DNA of 57,015 nt from an uncultured Collinsella sp. (lineage in GTDB: Bacteria > Actinomycetota > Coriobacteriia > Coriobacteriales > Coriobacteriaceae): positions 1-57,015 of the forward strand of contig CABUQK010000001.1 in NCBI GenBank assembly GCA_902493615.1. The letters are read 5' to 3'. The notes under the pieces are model-generated. The model saw only the letters and a program-made list of their open reading frames with translations, was not told the origin of the DNA and did no database searches. The translations under genes were made by a program, and so were the position numbers. Shown here one piece after another: positions 1 to 8,256 of this stretch; position 1 is the first letter of the stretch, and each line of letters starts with the position of its first letter.

Positions 1-1
1 T

Positions 2-523
2 CTGTTTGTGAGTGGGTGCCGTCGTGGGTGCAAGAATTGCTTTAACTCTGTTGCGTGGGACTTTGCTGCGGGCGAGCCCTTTGATCGCGCCGTCGAGGAT
101 AAGATTATCGAGAGTCTCGACCATCCCTTTATCGATGGTCTGACGATTCTGGGCGGCGAGCCTATGGAACCTGAGAATCAGGCGGGACTCGTTGATTTTG
201 TCGAGCGTGTTCGCGCGGCCTATCCATCGGGGTCGGGAAAGACTATTTGGTGCTTTACCGGCGATGTGCTCGAGGAGCTTATGCCGGGCGGTCGTCATCA
301 TACCGAGGTGACGGACCGCATCCTTGCCTGCCTCGACATGTTGGTGGACGGCCCGTTTGTTCAGGACCTGTACGATATCTCGTTGCGCTTTAGGGGCTCG
401 AGCAATCAGCGCGTGATCGATATGAACGCTACGCGCGCCCGTGCTGAGCGCGAGGGCGTTGCGCTTTGTGATGCGGTTGAACTTTGGCGTGATGATCCGG
501 TCTATTCGACCCATACTATGTAG
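2..523 (+). CDS. nrdG: Anaerobic ribonucleotide reductase activating protein, 5' truncated by window edge
   Basis: Radical SAM activase that generates the glycyl radical on the anaerobic ribonucleotide reductase NrdD. The reading frame is open to the window edge; the GTG at 8 sits directly before the cysteine cluster, so it is internal rather than the start (preceding codons give Leu-Phe). The cluster SGCRRGCKNC is the C-x3-C-x2-C [4Fe-4S] motif of NrdG, followed by the GGEP motif (LTILGGEPM) for SAM binding. The C-terminal half is of normal NrdG length. nrdD would be expected just upstream, outside the window. Presence implies an anaerobic or facultative life style. Confidence 0.9.
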   Translation: MFVSGCRRGCKNCFNSVAWDFAAGEPFDRAVEDKIIESLDHPFIDGLTILGGEPMEPENQAGLVDFVERVRAAYPSGSGKTIWCFTGDVLEELMPGGRHHTEVTDRILACLDMLVDGPFVQDLYDISLRFRGSSNQRVIDMNATRARAEREGVALCDAVELWRDDPVYSTHTM

Positions 524-589
524 CTTGTGGTCGATGCCGGAGGGCGTGGTACCATAGCGCGAACGTGAAATCGGAAAAGTGAGGCCCAG

Positions 590-1147
590 ATGGTCGATCA
601 GGAAAAAGTCGAGGCCGCCATTAAGCTGTTGCTTGAGGGCATAGGCGAGGACCCAACTCGTGAGGGCCTGCTGGAGACCCCGGCGCGCGTTGCCCGTATG
701 TATGGCGAGATTGCCGGCGGTATGGACCAGAGTGCCGAGGAACATCTGTCCAAAACATTTGCCGTCGCTTCGAACGATTTGGTTATCGAGCGCGACATCA
801 CGTTCTACTCGCTGTGCGAACATCATCTGCTGCCGTTTTACGGCAAGGCTGCCATTGGCTATATCCCCAACGGCCGTGTCGCAGGGCTCTCTAAGCTTGC
901 TCGCACGGTTGAGGTTTATGCCCGCCGTCTGCAGCTGCAGGAGCAGCTGTGTGCGCAGGTTGCCGACGCCCTCATGGATTATCTCGCTCCCCAGGGAGCG
1001 ATTGTGCTCATGGAAGCTGAGCATATGTGCATGACCATGCGCGGCGTGCAAAAGCCCGGCACCAAGACCGTGACGCTCGCTCGCCGCGGCGTCTTTGAGA
1101 CCGACCCCGCGCTCGAAGAGCGTTTCTTTAGGATGCTGGGACGCTAA
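590..1147 (+). CDS. folE: GTP cyclohydrolase I
   Basis: Converts GTP to 7,8-dihydroneopterin triphosphate, the first step of folate synthesis. The 185-residue length is normal. Zinc ligands are visible in CEHHLLPF and in EAEHMCMTMRG; the substrate-binding stretch GLSKLARTVEVYARRLQ is intact. Start ATG follows GTGAGG. It is followed after 2 bases by the HD hydrolase gene and then folB, so the three genes form a folate block. Identification is secure. Confidence 0.97.
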   Translation: MVDQEKVEAAIKLLLEGIGEDPTREGLLETPARVARMYGEIAGGMDQSAEEHLSKTFAVASNDLVIERDITFYSLCEHHLLPFYGKAAIGYIPNGRVAGLSKLARTVEVYARRLQLQEQLCAQVADALMDYLAPQGAIVLMEAEHMCMTMRGVQKPGTKTVTLARRGVFETDPALEERFFRMLGR

Positions 1148-1149
1148 CT

Positions 1150-1731
1150 ATGAGAGTCGTCAACGACTTTACATCGAATACTGACGAGGGAACGCCGCGT
1201 CGCGGTTTTATGGCTTCGGGTCTGGCGCCTTTTGGTGCCATGCCTCGCATTGATTACATCTGTGCCAACGGTCTGTTCCGGCGGCACCTGGGCAACATTG
1301 CACAGTTGGAATCGGGTCGCATCTTCTGCCGTCACGGTATTGACCATCTGCTCGATGTCGCTCGCATTATGTGGATCAAGAATCTCGAGGAAGAACTCGA
1401 ATTTGACCGCGAGGTCATCTACGCTACGGCACTTCTTCACGATATCGGCAAAGATGAACAGTATGAATCGGGTATATCCCATGATGTTGCAAGCGAGCGC
1501 GTCGCTGATGCAATACTCGCCGGCATGCCCGATGGCGTGGCGTTTGAGCCGGCCGATGCCGCAGCAATTAAGACGGCCATTCTGGGCCATCGAAAGCTGC
1601 GCGTGAACAGCCAACCGCTTGAGCGTCTGCTCTATGCAGCCGACAAAGCGTCGCGCGCCTGCTTTGCATGTCCCGCGCGCAATGCTTGCAACTGGAGCGA
1701 TGATAAAAAGAACCTGTCGATTCGCGTGTAG
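1150..1731 (+). CDS. HD-domain hydrolase of the folate cluster
   Basis: A 193-residue metal-dependent phosphohydrolase of the HD superfamily: the central motif is LLHDIGKDEQ with upstream HGIDHLLDVAR and downstream GHRKLR, giving the expected H...HD...H ligands. The C-terminus carries a compact cysteine cluster (CFACPARNACNW). HD proteins of this shape commonly sit beside folE in clostridial and coriobacterial folate clusters. Inference: it could supply the missing dephosphorylation of dihydroneopterin triphosphate or act on another pterin phosphate, since no Nudix FolQ is seen here. The start overlaps the folE ribosome-leaving region (2-base gap), indicating translational coupling. Confidence 0.8.
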   Translation: MRVVNDFTSNTDEGTPRRGFMASGLAPFGAMPRIDYICANGLFRRHLGNIAQLESGRIFCRHGIDHLLDVARIMWIKNLEEELEFDREVIYATALLHDIGKDEQYESGISHDVASERVADAILAGMPDGVAFEPADAAAIKTAILGHRKLRVNSQPLERLLYAADKASRACFACPARNACNWSDDKKNLSIRV

Positions 1732-1774
1732 TTAGTTTGCGCGGTCGGGGTTCTAAACGAAGGAGACGATCGCG

Positions 1775-2260
1775 ATGAGTAACAAGAAACTGCCCGAGAA
1801 TGCAACCAAGACTGAGGGTGCTGAGCTCGCCCGTCGTGGTAGGGGTGAAATTTCTACTGCGACGGCGGTGCCTCACGTGAGCTATGACGATTTGCGCCAT
1901 GCCGATCGTATTGTCATTGACGGCCTTGAGGTTTTTGCCAACCATGGCGTGTATCCCGAGGAGAACGCGCTGGGTCAGAAGTTCATCGTGTCCCTGGTGC
2001 TCTATGCCGATTTGCGCGCGGCAGGGGAGCACGATAACCTGGACGCCTCGATTGACTATGGCACGGTGTGCCACGATGTCGACGGATATCTGCGCGAGCA
2101 TACGTTTAAGCTCATCGAGGCTGCAGCCGAGGGGACAGCCCAGATGCTGCTGCGCCGCTATCCCTCGCTGCTTGGTGTGCGCATAAAGCTCGATAAGCCG
2201 TGGGCTCCTGTTGGCCTGCCCCTGGCAAGTTGCGGTGTCGAGATCGAGCGCGTGCGCTAA
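1775..2260 (+). CDS. folB: Dihydroneopterin aldolase
   Basis: Cleaves 7,8-dihydroneopterin to 6-hydroxymethyl-dihydropterin and glycolaldehyde. The FolB core starts near residue 46 with IVIDGLEVFANHGVYPEE, followed by DYGTVCHDV and the C-terminal KLIEAAAEG and KPWAPVGLP stretches; these include the catalytic Glu/Lys/Tyr region of the family. At 161 residues it is about 40 longer than typical FolB because of a charged N-terminal extension of unknown role. Start ATG is preceded by AAGGAGACG. No folK or folP follows, so those steps are encoded elsewhere. Confidence 0.93.
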   Translation: MSNKKLPENATKTEGAELARRGRGEISTATAVPHVSYDDLRHADRIVIDGLEVFANHGVYPEENALGQKFIVSLVLYADLRAAGEHDNLDASIDYGTVCHDVDGYLREHTFKLIEAAAEGTAQMLLRRYPSLLGVRIKLDKPWAPVGLPLASCGVEIERVR

Positions 2261-2266
2261 CCGGTT

Positions 2267-3043
2267 CTAATACGTCTCTATGGGTGGCTGCTTGAGCCGC
2301 TGCGACAGAGCTCTATTGTTGGGGCAGTACGTGTCGAGCAGGGCGTGAAACCGCTGATTGTGGCTTGGCTCGAGCAAGTGGACGAGCTCGTGGGCGACAA
2401 CCATGTCGAGACACTCGATGGGATAGGCGGCGAGCTCGCGTGCGATGCGAATGGCTCCGGTCTTGGGCGTGCATGAGCCCCAACGCGTTTTCATGCTGCG
2501 CACGGAAACGCGGGCCACGGTGACGCCCATTGCGATTTCGTACGCGTGCACGATGTCGCGTAGCGCTGCGGTGACCTCGGTCGTATAAAGCTGGCTGATG
2601 TGGGCTTGGAGCTCATCGGACGTCAGGCCGTCGAGGGTTGCGCGCCGCTTGGCCTGTGGGCGTTCGTTCGATTTGTCGGCACCCATAAAACTTGCGAAGG
2701 TGGCCTGCTTGGGCCGCGGTGCGGGTGATGCAAAGTTGCGATCGAGTGCGTCCTGTACCGTGATGGGCATGCCCCAAAGTGCAATGATGGACGAGGGGCT
2801 GAGCGGCTCTCGTGCCGTCGCCTGACGTTGCTCGCGCTGGGCAAGTCGACTGATAATCCAGGCGCTGTTGCGCTTCACAAACGCTTCGATACGCTCGCGG
2901 CTGGCGCCGAGCGGTGCACTGGCGTGGACCTCACCGCTCGATGTGACGCGTAGGTTGAAGTTCTTGACGCGCTTTTTGGTAACGACGACGGGGATGGGCG
3001 TCCCATCCGGTCGGGATACAGAAATCGTAAACTGCTGCGTCAA
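2267..3043 (-). CDS. YgjP/DUF45-type zinc metalloprotease
   Basis: A 258-residue putative cytosolic zinc metallopeptidase of the DUF45 (WLM/SprT-like) group. Family motifs: MKTRWGSC, then the zinc site VVAHELVHLLEPSHNQRFHALL, which provides HExxH plus a downstream His. The N-terminal half carries the strand-rich YgjP region. Start chosen at a TTG with a good GAAGGA site; the longer frame to 3106 would run through the terminator hairpin of the upstream dipeptidase gene, which argues against it. Substrate unknown; related proteins are often near restriction or stress genes, which is not the case here. Confidence 0.85.
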   Translation of the reverse strand: MTQQFTISVSRPDGTPIPVVVTKKRVKNFNLRVTSSGEVHASAPLGASRERIEAFVKRNSAWIISRLAQREQRQATAREPLSPSSIIALWGMPITVQDALDRNFASPAPRPKQATFASFMGADKSNERPQAKRRATLDGLTSDELQAHISQLYTTEVTAALRDIVHAYEIAMGVTVARVSVRSMKTRWGSCTPKTGAIRIARELAAYPIECLDMVVAHELVHLLEPSHNQRFHALLDTYCPNNRALSQRLKQPPIETY

Positions 3044-3065
3044 AAGCGGTCCTTCAGATTGGGGA

Positions 3066-3103
3066 CGGGCCGGCATGCCGACCGTTCGGCATACCGGCCC
3101 GCT
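3066..3103 (-). terminator. Long hairpin after the dipeptidase gene
   Basis: Arms GGGCCGGCATGCCGA and TCGGCATACCGGCCC pair over 15 positions with one mismatch and a 4-5 base loop, 15 bases beyond the stop of the M19 dipeptidase gene on the minus strand. No T-run follows, so it may slow rather than end transcription, or protect the 3' end. It also separates that gene from the DUF45 gene. Confidence 0.6.
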
Positions 3104-3117
3104 CAAGGGATGTGAAA

Positions 3118-4131
3118 TTAATAACGCTCAAAGAAGGCAAGCGCGTTGTCGCTGCAGAGCTTCTGCATCACGGTCTTGCCAAAGTGCTTGGAAAGCATGT
3201 TCTGGAACTCGGGCATCTTGCTGGCATCGGAGAGGAAAGCGGGCACCGTGGCGCCGTCCCAGTCGCCGCCGAGCGCGATGACGTCCTCGCCGCCCAGGTC
3301 GAGCCAGTGCTCGATATGTGCCGCCAGCTGGTCGAAGGTGACGTCTGCGGCGGTCTTGTCGGTTGCGTCGTTGGAAAGGAACTCGCTGCAGTAGTTGAGG
3401 CCGACGATGCCGCCCATGTCGCGAATGGTGCGGAACTGGTCGTCGGTGAGGTTGCGCTTGACGCCGCAGACGGTGCGGGAGTTAGAGTGGCTGGCGACGA
3501 AGGGGCGCGTGGCGTGGGCGACAACCTCGTCAAAGCACTCATCGTTGAGGTGGGAGACGTCGAGTACCATGCCGGCGTGCTCCATCTGCGTAAGTGCCTC
3601 GATGCCGGCGGCGGTGAGGCCGGCGTGGGTATCGTGCCCGCTCGCGAGCGGTCCCTGCGCGTTCCAGCTGAGTGACGACATAAGCACGCCCAAGCTCTTG
3701 AGCACCTCGATCAGCGCGGGGTCCTCGGCAAAGAACGTGGCGTTTTCGATGGTGTGGATGCAGGCGACCTTGCCGTCCTTGAGCGCGGGGCGAATGTCTG
3801 CGGCGCTGCGTACGTTGACCATGCGGTCGTGGTTGAGCATTGCCTGGCCGCTCATATGCGCCATGATTTGCGCCTGGAAGCGCGCGGCGTGGGCGGTGGG
3901 AATCTCGTCGGGGACAAACGTGGCGAAGCACTGTGCCCACGGCGTGTTTCCGATCTTTGCGAGCGAGATGGCGCAGGCGTTGCCCTCGATGAGGTCGAAA
4001 TCTTGCGGATGCGTTTCGTCGCCGGGGAAATAACCGTCGGTGCCGGCGGTAAAGCGCAGGTCGAGATCGAGTGTGGCCCAGCCGATGCGGTCAGCGGTGT
4101 CGCAGTGTAGGTCAAATACGGGATATGCCAT
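3118..4131 (-). CDS. Membrane dipeptidase, peptidase family M19
   Basis: Zinc-dependent dipeptidase of the renal dipeptidase family, 337 residues. Family signatures: N-terminal FDLHCDT (HxD metal pair), a central Glu region, LDVSHLND and ASHSNSR (metal histidines) followed by the typical V.RNLTDDQ. No signal peptide is visible, so a cytosolic peptide-recycling role is likely, including possibly D-configured C-terminal residues as known for the family. Start ATG at 4131 is preceded by GGAGG at proper distance; an ATG 10 codons upstream lacks a site. Confidence 0.93.
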   Translation of the reverse strand: MAYPVFDLHCDTADRIGWATLDLDLRFTAGTDGYFPGDETHPQDFDLIEGNACAISLAKIGNTPWAQCFATFVPDEIPTAHAARFQAQIMAHMSGQAMLNHDRMVNVRSAADIRPALKDGKVACIHTIENATFFAEDPALIEVLKSLGVLMSSLSWNAQGPLASGHDTHAGLTAAGIEALTQMEHAGMVLDVSHLNDECFDEVVAHATRPFVASHSNSRTVCGVKRNLTDDQFRTIRDMGGIVGLNYCSEFLSNDATDKTAADVTFDQLAAHIEHWLDLGGEDVIALGGDWDGATVPAFLSDASKMPEFQNMLSKHFGKTVMQKLCSDNALAFFERY

Positions 4132-4251
4132 GGTTCCTCCGGTTGCAGCGTTTCTTTGCAAACTGTCATTGAATTGTATGACTAGGGTATAGTTAGCGCC
4201 ATATGTTCATGGCGGCCCGCGTTGTGCGCCGCCCTTATTACGGAGGTTACC

Positions 4252-4680
4252 ATGTCCAACCAGGGCAAGAAGGTCAAGACCCATTATCGCGGCACGCTCG
4301 ATGACGGCACGCAGTTCGATAGCTCCTACGATCGCGGCGAGCCGCTGGAGTTCACCTGCGGCGCCGGTCAGATGATCAAGGGCTTTGACGCCGCTGTTGT
4401 CGACATGCAGGTGGGCGAGAAGAAGACCGTGCACATTCCTGCTGCCGATGCCTACGGCGAGCACAACCCTGAGATGGTTATTACCTTCCCGGCCGAGCAG
4501 GTTCCCAACATCGAGCAGATTGAGAAGGGCATGAAGCTCTTCCTGTCCACGCCGAGCGGCATGCCTGTCCCCGCCGTCGTCATTGACGTGACGCCCGAGG
4601 CCGTGACGCTCGACGCTAACCACGAGCTTGCCGGCAAGGACCTCAACTTTGATATCGAGCTCGTCGAGGTCGAGGACTAG
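4252..4680 (+). CDS. SlyD-like FKBP peptidyl-prolyl isomerase
   Basis: FKBP-fold prolyl isomerase with an inserted flap, 142 residues. The FKBP part is VKTHYRGTLDDGTQFDSS and GAGQMIKGFDAAVVDMQVGE; residues about 70-125 form the insert-in-flap chaperone domain (HIPAADAYGEHNP...FPAEQVP), as in SlyD. The histidine-rich metal-binding tail of Escherichia coli SlyD is absent. Start ATG follows CGGAGG. The next gene, 3 bases downstream, encodes a UreE-like nickel-chaperone-fold protein; SlyD is a known nickel-handling partner in hydrogenase maturation, so a shared metal role is worth considering. Confidence 0.92.
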   Translation: MSNQGKKVKTHYRGTLDDGTQFDSSYDRGEPLEFTCGAGQMIKGFDAAVVDMQVGEKKTVHIPAADAYGEHNPEMVITFPAEQVPNIEQIEKGMKLFLSTPSGMPVPAVVIDVTPEAVTLDANHELAGKDLNFDIELVEVED

Positions 4681-4683
4681 GCT

Positions 4684-5262
4684 ATGCCTGCGAATCTGGT
4701 TTCGACAGCGTGCCTCGGAAATCTCAACGACCCGTCCTATGAGCTTTTGCTTCGCCGGGAGCTGGGCGGTGTCTTTGGGGTCGATGAGCTACTGCTCGAT
4801 TGGGACCAGGCTGATGTATGCGCGTTTGTGGGCGTGACGGAGCTGGGGCGCACGGTCGATGTTCGGCTGGATGTTACCGACGGTGGTCGTCTTGCCGACG
4901 GCGACGTGCTCGCCATTGACCGTTCGGGCGTGGTGCCCGTGGCGGTTGTCGTGCGCCTGCGCAGCGCCGAGGTTTATTTGGTCGAAGTCGACCGCATGGA
5001 TCCGATTGCGCTCGCGCATGCGTGCTGGGAGATCGGCAACATGCATGCGCCGCTCTTCCGGGGCGACTCGGACGAGCACACCGTGCGCATGTATACGCCG
5101 GTGCAGCCTGTTTTGGGCCGCATACTCCGGGGTGTCGAGGGTGTCCGGCTCTCGGTGGTTACCCGTGAACTCGATGCGGACCGGCGCTTTGCGTCGAGTG
5201 CGGCGGAGGTCGTCGTGAGCATGGCTCCCGACTTTACCATCGTAAAAAAGACGCGCGGCTAA
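4684..5262 (+). CDS. Orphan UreE-like protein
   Basis: 192 residues. The central part, VDVRLDVTDGGRLADGDVL then VAVVVRLRSAEVYLVEVDRMDPIALAHACWEIGNMHAPL (read in sections), follows the UreE pattern: an N-terminal peptide-binding-like barrel, then a ferredoxin-like domain with the DP.ALA...GN.H.PL block. The His of GNMH matches the conserved metal-binding His of UreE dimers, and a further His lies in DEHTVRM. There is no His-rich tail and no urease gene in the window. It lies 3 bases after the FKBP gene, so they are cotranscribed. Assignment rests on motif recognition; an unrelated fold is possible. Confidence 0.6.
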   Translation: MPANLVSTACLGNLNDPSYELLLRRELGGVFGVDELLLDWDQADVCAFVGVTELGRTVDVRLDVTDGGRLADGDVLAIDRSGVVPVAVVVRLRSAEVYLVEVDRMDPIALAHACWEIGNMHAPLFRGDSDEHTVRMYTPVQPVLGRILRGVEGVRLSVVTRELDADRRFASSAAEVVVSMAPDFTIVKKTRG

Positions 5263-5276
5263 GCGCGCGTATGCGC

Positions 5277-5315
5277 AAGACGGGCTTTGAGGGATTGCCA
5301 TTCAAAGTCCGTCTT
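5277..5315 (+). terminator. Hairpin after the UreE-like gene
   Basis: Arms AAGACGGGCTTTGA and TCAAAGTCCGTCTT pair over 14 positions with one G/T-type mismatch, 15 bases after the stop codon. A short pyrimidine stretch but no long T-run follows. Probable transcription end or attenuator before the HAD gene. Confidence 0.6.
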
Positions 5316-5345
5316 GCTGTTGATGAGAGGCTTTGGGGGAAGCAT

Positions 5346-6143
5346 ATGGGTCTTGAGGGAATCAAGCTGATTGCATGCGATTTGGACGGCACGTTGCTGC
5401 ATCCGGGGGAACGCGAGCCGCGTTCCGAGGCCTTTGAGCTTATCGATGAGCTGCATCGTCGCGGTATCGTGTTTATGCCGGCGAGTGGCCGTCAATATGC
5501 GAGTCTGCGCCACCTATTTGCCCCGGTGGCCGATGAGCTCGCCTATGTATGCGAAAACGGAGCCCTGGTGATGAGTGAGGGGCGTGCCGTTGTCAAGCGT
5601 TCCATGGAGCGTGGCCTTGCTATGGATATCGCGAATGCTGTGGTTGCGTATCCCCATGCCGACGTGACCCTTTCGTGTGAGGGACACCTCTACACCATGA
5701 GCGGCAACGATGCGTTCGTCGACCATTTGCGCTATGAGGTCCACTGCGATGTGGCGGTGGTCGACCGTCCTGAGGACATCGACGAGGACGTCATTAAGAT
5801 TGCCTTCCAGACGCCCGAGGTGGATCAGCCGGCGGCCCTGGAGTATTTTGAGCGCCTCTTTAGCGACCGTGTCGACGTGATGACGTCGGGAACCGAGTGG
5901 ACGGACTTTATCGGCTTTGGTTCGGGCAAGGGTTCCGCGCTTGCCGATTACGGTCGTGCCCTGGGAATTTCGCCCGACGAGATGATGGCGTTTGGCGATA
6001 ACGAAAACGACCGCGACATGCTCAACGTCGTGGGCCATCCTTATCTAATGGAGAGCTGCAATCCCTCTATGCGTGGCATCAACGACCGCGTCCGCTACGT
6101 GCGCACGGTCGAAGAAGAACTGCGCCGCCTGCTCGCCGAGTAG
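5346..6143 (+). CDS. HAD superfamily (Cof-type) phosphatase
   Basis: 265-residue HAD hydrolase of the Cof/YidA type with a C2 cap. Motif I is IACDLDGTLL near the N-terminus, motif II lies in MPASGR, and motif IV is FGDNENDRDML near residue 220. Such enzymes dephosphorylate sugar phosphates or flavin/pyridoxal phosphates; the substrate cannot be read from the sequence. Start ATG 5346 has a GGGGAA site; the upstream frame passes through the terminator hairpin and was not used. Confidence 0.92.
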   Translation: MGLEGIKLIACDLDGTLLHPGEREPRSEAFELIDELHRRGIVFMPASGRQYASLRHLFAPVADELAYVCENGALVMSEGRAVVKRSMERGLAMDIANAVVAYPHADVTLSCEGHLYTMSGNDAFVDHLRYEVHCDVAVVDRPEDIDEDVIKIAFQTPEVDQPAALEYFERLFSDRVDVMTSGTEWTDFIGFGSGKGSALADYGRALGISPDEMMAFGDNENDRDMLNVVGHPYLMESCNPSMRGINDRVRYVRTVEEELRRLLAE

Positions 6144-6219
6144 ATATATGTGGCATGCCTAGGAATCTCTTTTTGCTGCAGAGTGCAGAAAGGTGGATTT
6201 TAAGGCATGTCCCGAACAT

Positions 6220-6600
6220 CTACCGGCAGTCGGGGCAGAGACCCTCGAAGATGGTGTAGTGCGACGTGCCGTGCCAGCCGATTTGCTCGGATGCCTTGGC
6301 GTCGAGTTGGGCATCGAAGGGGAGCGGTACGTCGATGACGCGGCTGCACGAGGTGCAGATGATATGCGCATGCGGCTCGATCGTGCGATCGAAGCGGCTG
6401 CCGCCCGGCGTCTTGATGGAGAGGATCTCGCCGGCGTCGGCCAAGAGATTGAGGTTGCGGTAGACCGTGCCGCGGCTGATTTTGTCATCCTGCGCGCGCA
6501 CGACGTTGTAGATTTCGTCGGCGGTGGGATGGTTATAGCTTTGGCGCACGGCGTCAAGAACCAGCTTTCGCTGCCTGGTATTCCTTCTTTGCACCGCCAT
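6220..6600 (-). CDS. Fur-family metalloregulator, PerR-like
   Basis: 126-residue Fur-family repressor. The winged helix covers residues 1-75 (TRQRKLVLDAV, then SRGTVYRNLNLLADAGE), followed by the dimerisation domain with the structural zinc site CTSC (about residue 83) and CPDC at the C-terminus. Regulatory metal ligands HAHIIC and the His/Asp around SHYTIF are kept. The two CxxC pairs and short length point to PerR or Fur rather than Zur, but the sequence alone does not settle the metal. It is transcribed alone, divergent from nothing obvious; a self-operator could not be identified with confidence. Confidence 0.88.
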   Translation of the reverse strand: MAVQRRNTRQRKLVLDAVRQSYNHPTADEIYNVVRAQDDKISRGTVYRNLNLLADAGEILSIKTPGGSRFDRTIEPHAHIICTSCSRVIDVPLPFDAQLDAKASEQIGWHGTSHYTIFEGLCPDCR

Positions 6601-6661
6601 GCGCCTCGCCTCTTTTCTGTCAACGGTCGTAGGTAAATGATACCGTATTTAGCACACAATA

Positions 6662-7072
6662 CTAATAACGAGGCGTGAAACCGTCTTCATTGGCAAGTGG
6701 GGCTCGGGCCTGGGCGTCTACGAGGCGAAAACGCGTTCCCATACGCTCGTAGGAGGCATGAAGCGCCTCGAGATAAGATAGGATATTTGCCGGACCCCCC
6801 TGTATCTCCATCTCGACTGAGCCGTCTTCCATGTTACGCACCCAGCCGGTGAGCGCGCGTGCCTGCGCGAGGTTGGTGTTGGTAAAGCGAAAGCCAACGC
6901 CCTGGACTTGCCCCGCCCAGCGCAGGAAATAGCGCAGGGGAGTGTCTTGAGTGGCCTCGTCGCTTGCGAGCACAGTAAGCCTGCGGCGCAGCTCGAGCTC
7001 GACGTTTGATGGTTTTTGAGGCTCTCGACTGCCGCCGGTGACGCTGGAGAAGAACGTATCGAAGAGACCCAT
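6662..7072 (-). CDS. acyP: Acylphosphatase with N-terminal extension
   Basis: Hydrolyses acyl phosphates. The acylphosphatase domain occupies about residues 46-136: GQVQGVGFRFTN carries the catalytic Arg and GWVRNMEDGSVEMEIQG the catalytic Asn. The first 45 residues (a charged segment with GGSREPQKPSNVE) are additional to the usual 90-residue enzyme. The start ATG lies 2 bases after the stop of the upstream oxidoreductase gene, so the two are translationally coupled on the minus strand. The extension has no recognisable domain. Confidence 0.88.
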   Translation of the reverse strand: MGLFDTFFSSVTGGSREPQKPSNVELELRRRLTVLASDEATQDTPLRYFLRWAGQVQGVGFRFTNTNLAQARALTGWVRNMEDGSVEMEIQGGPANILSYLEALHASYERMGTRFRLVDAQARAPLANEDGFTPRY

Positions 7073-7074
7073 AG

Positions 7075-8181
7075 CTATGCCTGCTTGCCTGCGTCGGCTG
7101 GGAAGGTTATGCCGGCCTGCTGGCGCACGGCATCCATGATGCGCAGTGAGACGAGTGTGACATCGCGGTAGTGGCCAAGCTCGTGGCGTCCCGCCGGGGT
7201 CTCCCAAATCTCTTCCTTAACGTTATCGATGCCGCCGATGGCGGTGATAAAGTCTGTGAGTTCGTATTCCATAGTGTTGCTCGATTTGGGCAGGTCGAGC
7301 ACGCGGCCGTTGTCTCCCTGTTCGCGCGGTGCCTCGGTCGCCGAGCCGCGTACGACGTCGCCGCGATAGTCGATGCGGACGTTGCGGGGCGTGGACAGAT
7401 GGTCGATCTGGATAGTGCCACGCTCGCCTTCGATCTGCGAGGGCAACAGGTCGTTCGTAATTTTGGAGTGCGCGAGCTCGACGGAGATACGGCCACCGCC
7501 GTAGCTGGCGAGGATGGAACCGCAGCCATCGATGGGGCCGTGCGTGAGCTGTCGCGTGGTGGGATCGAGCAGAGTGGTCATGCTCGTAAGGCCGGAGGGC
7601 ATGCCAAAGATCTCGACCATGGGCTCGACGGTATAGACGCCAATGTCCATGAGGGAACCCGATGCCATATTGCAGTCGAAGATATTGGTGGCGCGTCCCG
7701 CGAGAATCTCGTTGTAGCGCGAGGAATACTTGCCAAAGCGCAATGAGGCGCGGCGGATGGGGGCGATCTCGCCCAGGGCGTCCTCGATGGCGTGGAAGGC
7801 GGGATCGTGGAGGGGACGCATGGCCTCGAGGGCCACGACACCTGCTGCCTCGGCAGCGCGGAAGACTTCCAGCGCCTGCGCTTCGGTGGCGCAGAAGGGT
7901 TTCTCGACGATGACGTGCTTGCCACCGGCGATGCAGGCAAGGGCCTGCTCGTAGTGGAGCGCATTGGGGCTGCCGATGTAGACGGCGTCGACGTCGTCGG
8001 CGGACGCAAGCTCGTCAAGTGCGGTGAAGTTACGCTCGCCGCCGTGTTCGGCGGTAAAGGCGGCGCCGCGCTCGGCATCGCGCGAGAGCGTGCCCACAAA
8101 CGCGGCTTGGTCGTTGGCGTTGACGACCTGGATAAAGTCGTCGGTAATCATGGATGTGCCGATGGTCGCTATACGCAGCAT
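7075..8181 (-). CDS. Gfo/Idh/MocA family oxidoreductase
   Basis: NAD(P)-dependent dehydrogenase of 368 residues. The Rossmann fold starts at the N-terminus (LRIATIGTSMITDDFI; the usual GxGxxG is reduced to GTS), followed by VDAVYIGSPNALHYEQA and the family motif VEKPFCAT with the catalytic Lys-Pro. The C-terminal alpha/beta domain binds the substrate, probably a sugar or cyclitol. Acylphosphatase follows immediately, which gives no clear substrate hint. Confidence 0.9.
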   Translation of the reverse strand: MLRIATIGTSMITDDFIQVVNANDQAAFVGTLSRDAERGAAFTAEHGGERNFTALDELASADDVDAVYIGSPNALHYEQALACIAGGKHVIVEKPFCATEAQALEVFRAAEAAGVVALEAMRPLHDPAFHAIEDALGEIAPIRRASLRFGKYSSRYNEILAGRATNIFDCNMASGSLMDIGVYTVEPMVEIFGMPSGLTSMTTLLDPTTRQLTHGPIDGCGSILASYGGGRISVELAHSKITNDLLPSQIEGERGTIQIDHLSTPRNVRIDYRGDVVRGSATEAPREQGDNGRVLDLPKSSNTMEYELTDFITAIGGIDNVKEEIWETPAGRHELGHYRDVTLVSLRIMDAVRQQAGITFPADAGKQA

Positions 8182-8256
8182 GTATCCCCCTCGTGCCGTT
8201 CGGTTTACAGGATGAGTGTAGCGCGAGGGGGCAGGAAATAGCGTGCGAAAACGCCG

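Noticed and set aside
5271..5345. Longer start for the HAD gene at 5271
   Set aside because: The added part runs through the hairpin at 5277-5315 and lacks a ribosome site.
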